From the NCBI GenBank assembly GCA_004558535.1, contig SFCP01000071.1, positions 1-11,575 of the forward strand: a DNA stretch of 11,575 bases. Direction: 5' to 3'. The notes under the pieces were generated by a model that ran no database searches, had not been told where the DNA came from, and was given only the letters and a program-made list of their open reading frames with translations. This DNA is from Bacteroidales bacterium (lineage in GTDB: Bacteria > Bacteroidota > Bacteroidia > Bacteroidales > Bacteroidaceae). Shown piece by piece: positions 1 through 5,710 of the stretch (position 1 is the stretch's first letter; every line of letters begins with the position of its first letter). The position numbers were made by a program, and so were the translations under genes.

Positions 1-33
1 ATTATCAGTTCCTTCATCTTGCTTCGGATTAAC

Positions 34-1254
34 TCAGTGTTTCAATAGTGTTTCTATCTCCTTTACCAATTCAACCAATGCTTCTTGTTGTGGAACAACC
101 TGCTTGGCGGTCTTCACGTCAATATTGTATAATACCGTGCTGTCACGCTTTACGTCATAGGAGTAATGGAGTACGTGGTATGTATCACCATAGCGCACAA
201 TGGTGTCGGTTGCAAACTCTCCCGAATGAAGAGTCACCGAGTCTTCCGAGATATACGGTTGGTCTGAGTAATTGTAATATGAATAAACTCCGCTTCTCGT
301 CATCTTGACGTAGGAAAGAGGTATCTCCGCATTGGATTTACTTGTAACACGCACTTCCAACTTGTCTCTATAACCATAAGCATTCCTGTCACAATACTCA
401 TCAAGTATCTGACAAATGCTGTCTTGTAGATGCAGGTCACTGACATTTGACTTCATCATTTTATTGTGATATACATTGTACAAAGTGTAGCATCCGTTGT
501 TTCTTAATTCATAAACTCCCAAAGGACGATTGCGTGTATTATGAACAATGTTCTCATATACAGGTTCTACGAGCAGACCGTACCTGTCACGTAAGCCGAC
601 CTTGTCCGTATTAGCGTCCTTGATATAGAAAACACCTCTCAATGGCTCCAATGTATATAACCCTCGACGGCCATATTCTATACAGGCGTATTGATTATAA
701 CCAATTGCCAAGGTTGGGAGAAATATTCCCAGATAAATGGTAGCCAATATGCTTATTTGTACCAATCCTTGCTTGCCAAAAGTGCGCCAACAAACGTAAG
801 CAACCAATGCCATACTGGCAACGAGCATCCATACACGCCACATCCCGGCATAACGTTGGCCATAGAAGAAAAGCACCATGGCTGCCCCCATCATCCACAG
901 TTTTCCAACCATAGGATTCTTCTCCGATGTACCTCTACAAGAGGTCACATGTCTATTTATCAGATATAAGCTAAGAGGCGGCAAGACGATGCAGGCAAAA
1001 CGATACATTCTCATATCCATGGCAAGCCCAGCATATAACGCACAGACAGCAATCAGCATCAGTTGGCAATATATCTTGGCTCCCTTGTCCTTCCACATGA
1101 TTGCCCCCAAGGTATCCTTCCAAGTCAAGGCAGACGACTTCAATGTCTTTCTGCAAAGTCCAGCAATATATACAGTCAACGGCCCCAAGAACAGCCATGC
1201 CAATAGTATGCACTTAATAATATTATGGGTCAAGTGGTCATTGTTTATGCCCAT
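34..1254 (-). CDS. Multi-pass membrane protein with WG-repeat-like soluble domain (uncharacterised)
   Basis: A 406-aa protein of unknown function, last gene of the leftward block. The N-terminal half is hydrophobic with about five or six membrane segments (roughly residues 12-34, 61-80, 84-100, 118-135, 138-157, 164-186). The C-terminal half (about 190-406) is polar and should lie on one side of the membrane. Residues 219-237 (VGLRDRYGLLVEPVYENIV) match the pattern of a WG/KWG repeat unit, in which a Gly-hydrophobic strand precedes a 'P-x-Y-E-x-I' turn; only one good copy is seen, with a weaker one near 206-216. The frame stays open to a TTG at 1269, but I start at the ATG at 1254, which overlaps the upstream stop by 10 bp and suggests translational coupling. 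WG repeats are usually extracytoplasmic structural units in Bacteroidetes; a ligand cannot be inferred. Confidence 0.75.
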   Translation of the reverse strand: MGINNDHLTHNIIKCILLAWLFLGPLTVYIAGLCRKTLKSSALTWKDTLGAIMWKDKGAKIYCQLMLIAVCALYAGLAMDMRMYRFACIVLPPLSLYLINRHVTSCRGTSEKNPMVGKLWMMGAAMVLFFYGQRYAGMWRVWMLVASMALVAYVCWRTFGKQGLVQISILATIYLGIFLPTLAIGYNQYACIEYGRRGLYTLEPLRGVFYIKDANTDKVGLRDRYGLLVEPVYENIVHNTRNRPLGVYELRNNGCYTLYNVYHNKMMKSNVSDLHLQDSICQILDEYCDRNAYGYRDKLEVRVTSKSNAEIPLSYVKMTRSGVYSYYNYSDQPYISEDSVTLHSGEFATDTIVRYGDTYHVLHYSYDVKRDSTVLYNIDVKTAKQVVPQQEALVELVKEIETLLKH

Positions 1255-1523
1255 AACAACAAACGGCAAATCTGCGAATCACCGGTCGTAATCATTACTT
1301 GCCCCACAAAAGACAGCAAAGCGAATAAAGCCGAGAAAATAGTCAATGGAATCCAGCTTCGTTTCTCTCTTCGGTAGAGGGAAAAGGAGAGAATGATTCT
1401 CATCACGACTGTGACAACCATAAGAAAATGAGTCGGTAATGACCACCAACTACAGTTCGCCAATGCAATTATCAACCATAAGGAACAGATGGCCAAATCA
1501 AGCCAAAATATCTTTTGTCTCAT
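1245..1523 (-). CDS. Small three-helix membrane protein (hypothetical)
   Basis: A 92-aa hydrophobic protein with three likely membrane helices at about residues 9-25, 31-49 and 57-79, separated by a basic loop (YRREKRSW, 50-57). I do not recognise a family. The frame is open further upstream to a GTG at 1556, but that start would lie inside the previous gene; the ATG at 1523, 14 bp after the preceding stop, is the more natural choice. Its end overlaps the ATG of the following membrane gene by 10 bp. The tight packing suggests that it acts with the two flanking envelope proteins, perhaps as a membrane subunit or assembly partner, which is inference from position only. Confidence 0.65.
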   Translation of the reverse strand: MRQKIFWLDLAICSLWLIIALANCSWWSLPTHFLMVVTVVMRIILSFSLYRREKRSWIPLTIFSALFALLSFVGQVMITTGDSQICRLLLWA

Positions 1524-1537
1524 ATTATTTATCAGAT

Positions 1538-2185
1538 TTACTTTTTGTTTAACCACTCAATCAGTTCGTTCACCCTGTCTGACATAGGAGCATTCACAAT
1601 GTCACCCTCTACATTTTCCGACGTTCCCCAAGCCAACACATCAGCAGTCCTTGCGTCAATGACCGCCACCTGGCCTTGGATTCCATCAATAGCCGTCATG
1701 CATTCACCCAGCACGTCATAACTCCGCGCCGAAATCAATGAGTCTATGGCAGGAAAGTCTTCCACTTTCCCCACGAGTCTTGGATTGTCGGCAAACGCTT
1801 CCATTTTCGTATTGTCATTCATATTGATGCCGATTTTTCCGCATTGCAGCCCTTTCTTATAGTAGAAATAGCAGAAGCACATACCGTTTTCTGGTTGGAA
1901 ATAATGGGAATACTTGATATAATCCATATCCACAGCTGTGACACTGTCGTTCTTCTCACGGTCATAGATACCATACTTCCCATTCATGGAGACGATGACG
2001 TAACGTGCCTGGATCAAACTGTCCATCCTCGCCTTGTCTTCTTCCGAGTCATAATCCGATTTAAACTCTTCGGCAAGTGCCACGGAATCCACTTCGACGG
2101 AATCAACCCAGACCGAATCCACCACCTCCTGTGCACAGACATCCGCTCCAATCACCGAGAGGAGCAATGCCAAAACCATTGTCAT
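1538..2185 (-). CDS. Secreted protein with VDSV repeats and a WG-like unit (uncharacterised; N-terminus probably damaged)
   Basis: A 215-aa protein with a hydrophobic leader (residues 3-18) and a plausible signal peptidase I site VCA|QE at 18/19. The following segment has three VDSV units (about 22-35), encoded by a 15-bp tandem repeat, then an acidic linker. Residues 62-75 (YVIVSMNGKYGIYD) resemble a WG-repeat strand. Residues 170-187 (QGQVAVIDARTADVLAWG) resemble the strand that opens penicillin-binding transpeptidase domains ('..V.D..TG.VLA..'), but no SxxK or KTG motif follows, so a catalytic role is not supported. The leader has no Lys or Arg before its hydrophobic core. In-frame codons just upstream read M-I-M-R-L-G-K followed by TGA and then this ATG, so the ancestral protein probably began at 2209 or 2203. 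It may now depend on re-initiation at TGA-ATG. Confidence 0.7.
   Translation of the reverse strand: MTMVLALLLSVIGADVCAQEVVDSVWVDSVEVDSVALAEEFKSDYDSEEDKARMDSLIQARYVIVSMNGKYGIYDREKNDSVTAVDMDYIKYSHYFQPENGMCFCYFYYKKGLQCGKIGINMNDNTKMEAFADNPRLVGKVEDFPAIDSLISARSYDVLGECMTAIDGIQGQVAVIDARTADVLAWGTSENVEGDIVNAPMSDRVNELIEWLNKK
2081..2125 (-). repeat. 15-bp tandem repeat, 3 copies, coding for VDSV units
   Basis: Three consecutive 15-bp units (2081-2095, 2096-2110, 2111-2125) share a core of GGATTCCGT or close variants on the minus strand. They encode W/E/A-x-VDSV-type units just after the signal peptide of the 215-aa protein. Such low-complexity spacers after leaders are common in secreted Bacteroidetes proteins and probably form a flexible stalk. 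Confidence 0.6.
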
Positions 2186-2209
2186 TCATTTACCCAATCT
2201 CATAATCAT
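2186..2209 (-). other. In-frame TGA separating an apparent original start (M-I-M-R-L-G-K) from the signal peptide core
   Basis: Read on the minus strand, codons from 2209 are ATG ATT ATG AGA TTG GGT AAA and then TGA (2188-2186), directly followed in frame by ATG ACA ATG GTT TTG. Joined, the peptide would have the Arg and Lys of a normal signal-peptide n-region before the hydrophobic core. The ATG at 2209 is 9 bp after the stop of the upstream 75-aa ORF, as expected for an operon gene start. A single change (for example TGG or CGA to TGA) would explain the break. A sequencing error is the main alternative. Confidence 0.6.
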
Positions 2210-2218
2210 TATCTTTCT

Positions 2219-2446
2219 TTAATCTTCAGCTTCTTCACTTTCTTTATCCTCCTTGTTGTCACGACCGGATAAGTAGGTGTGCTTCTCTATCACAGCTTCA
2301 TTACCAAACATATTCTGTCCGAAGCGGTTGATGTTCACCCTGCCACCAACTGCCGCTGCACAGTTCATGGCAAAAACATCATTAGGATATTTCTTAATCC
2401 TCTTCAGGCAGGTCAGATAGCGCCATAGCAATATTGATACAGACAT
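2219..2446 (-). CDS. Small protein with a single hydrophobic stretch (hypothetical; may be the C-terminal part of a frameshifted gene)
   Basis: A 75-aa ORF starting at an ATG inside the 3' end of the preceding ORF (34 bp overlap, different frame). Residues 1-14 are hydrophobic (VSILLWRYL), followed by a basic KRIKK run, a conserved-looking middle (NDVFAMNCAAAVGGRVNINR) and a highly charged tail (KEDKESEEAED). The frame is also open for about ten codons before the ATG (QYLDYLDYLA), where the DNA is a 9-bp tandem repeat. That raises the possibility that this ORF was once continuous with the 99-aa ORF through a one-base shift. It ends 9 bp before the apparent original start of the 215-aa gene. 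No family recognised. Confidence 0.5.
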   Translation of the reverse strand: MSVSILLWRYLTCLKRIKKYPNDVFAMNCAAAVGGRVNINRFGQNMFGNEAVIEKHTYLSGRDNKEDKESEEAED

Positions 2447-2712
2447 CGCCAGATAATCCAGATAATCCAGATATTGTTAAGACAAGGATTGTATTTGCCA
2501 CTGTTCATCAACCTTCTAGCTACAGCCACTATCCACTCGTCTTCATGTTCTGCTTCCGGACTGTCCGCCCAATTCAGCAACAACGAGCATTGCTCGTCAA
2601 AAGTGGAACACTCGTTCAGGCTATGCAGCATCATTTCCACTCTTTTGTCCGCTTCAACCTTCCTGTAAAGTTCCAGTGTAGGCTTTGTCGCATCTGCCAG
2701 TTCCTTGGTCAT
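2413..2712 (-). CDS. Small acidic protein, first gene of the leftward block (hypothetical; C-terminus probably out of frame)
   Basis: A 99-aa ORF with a clean ATG at 2712. Residues 1-78 are rich in charged and helical sequence (RKVEADKRVEMMLHSL, then EAEHEDEWIVAVARRL) and look like a real soluble helical protein. From about residue 82 the sequence becomes IWIIWIIW followed by RCLYQYCYGAI, an unlikely ending produced by a 9-bp repeat being read in this frame. One alternative frame gives an acidic ending (SGDVCINIAMALSDLPEED, stop near 2396); the other leads into the 75-aa ORF. I cannot tell which frame is ancestral. I recognise no domain. No TAnnTTTG box with exact spacing is visible upstream, so the operon promoter is not located. 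Confidence 0.5.
   Translation of the reverse strand: MTKELADATKPTLELYRKVEADKRVEMMLHSLNECSTFDEQCSLLLNWADSPEAEHEDEWIVAVARRLMNSGKYNPCLNNIWIIWIIWRCLYQYCYGAI
2449..2475. repeat. 9-bp tandem repeat, 3 copies, at an ORF frame junction
   Basis: Three units of CCAGATAAT, the last as CCAGATATT. They lie exactly where the 99-aa frame stops looking protein-like and where the 75-aa frame opens. Changes in copy number would keep frame, so the shift itself must come from a neighbouring base, but short repeats of this kind mark slippage-prone DNA. Confidence 0.8.
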
Positions 2713-2895
2713 CGTTAACGGAAACTAACCAAGAAAATTGCCAAAATACCGATTTTTTTGTGTATGCAAACGCGCCAGATAATACCAAATATCGGCTCGA
2801 TAATCACTGTATAGCACTAAATAGTCATAAAACATGCCATTTACTCGACGGTTGTTAATAGCCCGAAAACCGCACACTCAAAAACTCGTTTTTCA

Positions 2896-2964
2896 GAGAA
2901 GATATACTTACTTGCCCGGAGAAGATATACTTCATCCCGCAGAGAAGATATACTGATATGGAAA
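2896..2964. repeat. 23-bp direct repeat, 3 copies, core GAGAAGATATACT
   Basis: The 13-bp core GAGAAGATATACT begins at 2896, 2919 and 2942, a period of exactly 23 bp. The first two copies also share TT after the core and a CCCG near the end of the unit; the third diverges after the core. Constant cores with degenerate remainder and a spacing of about two helical turns resemble clustered protein-binding sites (iteron-like or operator-like), or a decayed minisatellite. There is no gene on either strand here. The array lies in the divergent region between the leftward block and the surface-protein gene. Confidence 0.85.
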
Positions 2965-3005
2965 GTTAGTAATACCATGTGTCGAAAAGGAAATAGCGAG
3001 TAGGC

Positions 3006-3041
3006 AAAATCGTGCGGTTCATTGAGCTGCACGATTTTTTT
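3006..3041 (+). terminator. Strong rho-independent terminator hairpin without an obvious upstream gene
   Basis: The arms 3006-3020 and 3024-3038 pair over 15 positions (13 Watson-Crick, two G-T) with a three-base loop ATT, and T residues run 3035-3041. On the plus strand this is a textbook intrinsic terminator. Nothing that I can support is encoded on the plus strand between the window start and this point, so it either ends an unannotated short transcript or blocks read-through toward the surface-protein gene. The left A-run is only four bases, so activity on the minus strand would be weaker. Confidence 0.8.
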
Positions 3042-3108
3042 GGCGTACTTTTACAGGGCTTAGGTCTTGATTTTCTTGCAAAAAGTGCTTTATAAACTTA
3101 TTTTTTTA

Positions 3109-3116
3109 TATTTTTG
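3109..3116 (+). promoter_or_regulatory. Bacteroidetes -7 box (TATTTTTG) ahead of the surface-protein gene
   Basis: TATTTTTG matches the Bacteroidetes -7 consensus TAnnTTTG exactly. The -33 element at the expected distance is weak (GTGCTTTA near 3085-3092). If used, transcription would start around 3123 and give a leader of about 220 nt containing the whole 21-bp repeat array before the ATG at 3346. Confidence 0.4.
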
Positions 3117-3161
3117 CAAAGCCAAGTGGCTGCCTGCCGACGAATGGTTGCGATGCGAAGG

Positions 3162-3288
3162 GCGACTTTGGGCTTTTCTTCAGCGTTTGCAGGGCTTTCT
3201 TCTGCTGTTTGCAGGCCCTTTCCCGGCGTTTGCAGGGCTTTCCCCAGCGACTTTGGACTTTCTTCCAGCGTTTGCAGGGTTTTCCCCA
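3162..3288. repeat. Degenerate tandem repeat, six copies of a 21-22-bp unit (GCGTTTGCAGGG core)
   Basis: Units begin at 3162, 3183, 3204, 3226, 3247 and 3268; all are 21 bp except the third (22 bp). Two versions of the unit head occur: GCGTTTGCAGGG (3183, 3226, 3268, with a variant at 3204) and GCGACTTTGG (3162, 3247), each followed by a pyrimidine-rich CTTTCTTCC or CTTTCCCC half. A seventh, strongly diverged unit may follow from 3289. Open frames on both strands here merely translate the repeat and have no starts or composition suggesting genes. The array sits just upstream of the surface-protein start. Confidence 0.85.
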
Positions 3289-3345
3289 GCCGTTGCATCG
3301 GCGTTGCGATGAACGCATACAATCAACTCAATAACTAAACCGTAT

Positions 3346-5580
3346 ATGAAAAAAATCAAGGCTTTTCTGCTTTTCTGCCTGCTCTCCCTGCTGGGAAGTA
3401 CCACGGCAGCGGTGGCACAGACCACCTACGAAGCTACGTCTGCGGGCGATGTGGCTGACATCAAGACGGATGGAACGGCTTATGTCATCCAGCAAAAGAC
3501 CGGACCTTACTCCACCAGCACCTACAAGAACGCTTTCATTTCGATGAACGGCACCAAGAGCGTGGTTCTGGCCAAGGCTACGCTGGACGAGGTGGTCGCC
3601 AACCGCGAGACGGACAGCTACGCGAAGCTCTACTTTACTTTCGAGCCCGGCCCCGAGGATGGTACGTTCTACCTGAAGAGCCTTAGCACGGGCCAGTACG
3701 TTAACTACAACAACTACTCCTTTTCGAGTACCGACGAACCCGATGCCACGACGGGAAAAGTGGTCTTCCAGCTCGACGGAGCCAAGGGCTTTTCGTTCTA
3801 CATCGGTTGTGTCTACCTCAATCAGAACGGTTCGTCTTCTCCTTTCCTGGATTACAACACTTCGCCCAGTTCTTATTTTGACATAATCGCCGTGACGCCC
3901 CAATCCGCCACGGCCAAGGCTGATTTCTACTACTTCGATGCTGACGGCCATGCGCTCAACGTCGAGGCAGCCACGCGTTCGGTTGATGGCGCCAAGACAG
4001 TGGCCGAGCTGGCAGGCTTGCCGAATTACGTGACGGCTACCTATTTCACAGACGAGAGCTTCGGCACTGAAGTGTCTGGTGATGAGGTTGCTGCAGCCGC
4101 TACCTACTATGTTCGTACCGCCTATTTGGCCGACTTCCCCTTTGTCCTGGACGGCAGTTTCTTCACTTTGGGCGACGGCACGACTTTCCTGTTCAGCAAG
4201 GAACTGGAGGGCATCCAGCGCTATGCCGTTCGTATGGACGGCGACTGGCTCAATGGTTTCGCCCTGAGCGACTTTACCGGCAAGAATCTCAACACCAACA
4301 CCTACAATGTAAGTTTCGAGGAGGGCAATACGGACAAGTGGGCCGTAGCATACACCGGCGGGGGCTACTTCCTTCAGCCCTACGGCTCTTCCGACGGGGA
4401 GTACCTGCGTCTGGGTTCGACCAATGCCCTGCTGGCGCCCACCGGCTCCGTGCTGTCGCGCTGTGACGAGGCCGTCATCGACTCCGTGCTCCTCGATTAT
4501 CCCACGGCGCATTACGTGGGCACGTACTTCCGCGGCCAGAGCGGCCTGACGCTCGACGCCATGCTTGCCGGCGAGGGAAAGGTGCAGTTGCAGGCCGGTA
4601 AGTACTACTATTTGGTTTGCGCTGACGAGGCTGAGCGCGTGCTGACCTCCTCGTATTCCACCATTGACGCTGCGAGCGAGGCCACCGACCTGCTGGCCAG
4701 TGCCGAAAAGGAGGGACTCACGTGTGCCGCTCTTTGGCAGTTTACGGCCGATGGCCTGCTCAGCAATGCCAATACCGGTGCTGCTTTTGACGAAGCCGGC
4801 CACCTGTCCGATGCAGGTACTGCCACATCGCTTTCGATCAAGGCCGACGGCATCCTGCCGACTTGGTCCATCCTCCTTTCCGGCGGTTCGTCCCTGTGCT
4901 CCAACGGCAGCACCGTCTATGCCGACACCGAGGCCGGCAGCGGCTGGCTGATCCTTGAGGCCGAGGGCGTGACCGTTCCCCTTACGGCCGGCGGCGACGG
5001 CAGTTCCTACGCCACCCTCTGTGCGCCCGTGGCCCTGCAGGCAGCTGCCTTTGATGACGTAGTCGTTTATACGGCCAAGGGTACGGCTGCCGGCGAGGGC
5101 GACTTTGATGCCTTGCTGCTCGACGCGCAGACCGAGCCCATCGCAGCGGGCACGCCCATGATATTGGTGAGCAAGTCGGCTGCAGCGTCGGCCACCCTTG
5201 ACCTAAGCGACGCTGCCGGCGTGACGGCTGATGCCGGCTCGCCGCTGCTCGGCACGTCCTGCGCCCTGCGCGTTGCTGCCGAGGAGGCCGGTGGTCTGCT
5301 CACGCTGGGCAAGTCGGGCAAGGTCGTAGGCTTTTTCGCTCCCTCGGCCGAAGCGTTGACCCTTGCTGCCAACAGCGCCTACGTGGTCCGCACGGATGGG
5401 TCGGACAAGGGCTATATGCTCGACTTCGGGGATGGTACGAATACCGGTATCGGTGCTGTCACCATCGGTGGCGCCGCTGCTACCGATGCTCCCCTCTACG
5501 ATTTGAGCGGTCGCCGTGTGCAGTCCGCCGTACGTGGCGGTGTGTACGTCCGTGGTGGCCGGAAGCTGATTGTGCGCTGA
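3346..5580 (+). CDS. Large secreted/surface protein with lectin-like modules and a C-terminal sorting-tail-like motif
   Basis: A 744-aa protein. It opens with a classic signal peptide (MKKIK, then a hydrophobic core, cleavage near AVA|QTTYEA at about 24/25). Residues about 100-178 (GTFYLKSLSTGQYVNYN...) and 418-535 (GKYYYLVCADEAERVL... to GWLILEAEG) have the 'G-x-Y-Y-L / W-x-F / N-x-x-T-G' texture of ricin-type beta-trefoil or related carbohydrate-binding modules; this is pattern similarity only. From about 552 (SYATLCAPVALQ) comes the beta-rich module that often precedes the end of Bacteroidetes surface proteins. The last 30 residues (PLYDLSGRRVQ ... GVYVRGGRKLIVR) match the basic C-terminal tail used for sorting or anchoring. 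No catalytic motif is seen. It is probably an adhesin or a binding protein. A hairpin after the stop likely ends the transcript. Confidence 0.85.
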   Translation: MKKIKAFLLFCLLSLLGSTTAAVAQTTYEATSAGDVADIKTDGTAYVIQQKTGPYSTSTYKNAFISMNGTKSVVLAKATLDEVVANRETDSYAKLYFTFEPGPEDGTFYLKSLSTGQYVNYNNYSFSSTDEPDATTGKVVFQLDGAKGFSFYIGCVYLNQNGSSSPFLDYNTSPSSYFDIIAVTPQSATAKADFYYFDADGHALNVEAATRSVDGAKTVAELAGLPNYVTATYFTDESFGTEVSGDEVAAAATYYVRTAYLADFPFVLDGSFFTLGDGTTFLFSKELEGIQRYAVRMDGDWLNGFALSDFTGKNLNTNTYNVSFEEGNTDKWAVAYTGGGYFLQPYGSSDGEYLRLGSTNALLAPTGSVLSRCDEAVIDSVLLDYPTAHYVGTYFRGQSGLTLDAMLAGEGKVQLQAGKYYYLVCADEAERVLTSSYSTIDAASEATDLLASAEKEGLTCAALWQFTADGLLSNANTGAAFDEAGHLSDAGTATSLSIKADGILPTWSILLSGGSSLCSNGSTVYADTEAGSGWLILEAEGVTVPLTAGGDGSSYATLCAPVALQAAAFDDVVVYTAKGTAAGEGDFDALLLDAQTEPIAAGTPMILVSKSAAASATLDLSDAAGVTADAGSPLLGTSCALRVAAEEAGGLLTLGKSGKVVGFFAPSAEALTLAANSAYVVRTDGSDKGYMLDFGDGTNTGIGAVTIGGAAATDAPLYDLSGRRVQSAVRGGVYVRGGRKLIVR

Positions 5581-5623
5581 CGTCCGTCGCGTTGAAAGCG
5601 TTGTCTACATTCACCTAATATAC

Positions 5624-5657
5624 CGGAAGGGCGGAGGGAATGCTCTCCGCCCTTCTG
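5624..5657 (+). terminator. G+C-rich hairpin after the surface-protein gene
   Basis: Arms GAAGGGCGGAG (5626-5636) and CTCCGCCCTTC (5645-5655) are perfectly complementary over 11 bp with an 8-nt spacer that can close two more pairs. There is no T-run after it, so it is a termination or mRNA-stabilising hairpin rather than a canonical intrinsic terminator. It lies 44 bp after the stop of the 744-aa gene and before the acyltransferase start. Confidence 0.65.
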
Positions 5658-5710
5658 TTGCCAAACCTTTTACCGGGTTCACCGAGCCCCCGCTAATCCC
5701 GCCATACGCC

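Noticed and set aside
170..215. Catalytic penicillin-binding transpeptidase domain in the 215-aa secreted protein (residue positions given)
   Set aside because: Only one strand resembling the domain start is present. The protein ends 28 residues later, with no SxxK, SxN or KTG motif.
2713..2860. Exact TAnnTTTG promoter for the leftward block
   Set aside because: Only near misses were found on the minus strand (TATTTTG and TATTTG without correct spacing), so no promoter is called.
2841..3032. 63-aa minus-strand frame across the 23-bp repeats
   Set aside because: It spans the repeat and part of the terminator hairpin, has no plausible upstream signals, and its sequence is unremarkable.
3067..3425. 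Small open frames on both strands across the 21-bp array (for example products with repeated KALQTP or FAGLSP)
   Set aside because: A 21-bp unit is divisible by three, so it stays open in several frames. The peptides only mirror the repeat and have no independent coding signs.
3328..4803. 491-aa open frame on the minus strand opposite the surface-protein gene
   Set aside because: It lies wholly against a gene with a signal peptide and sorting tail. Long antisense frames are expected in G+C-rich coding DNA, and its product (runs of V, G, R, H) shows no domain.
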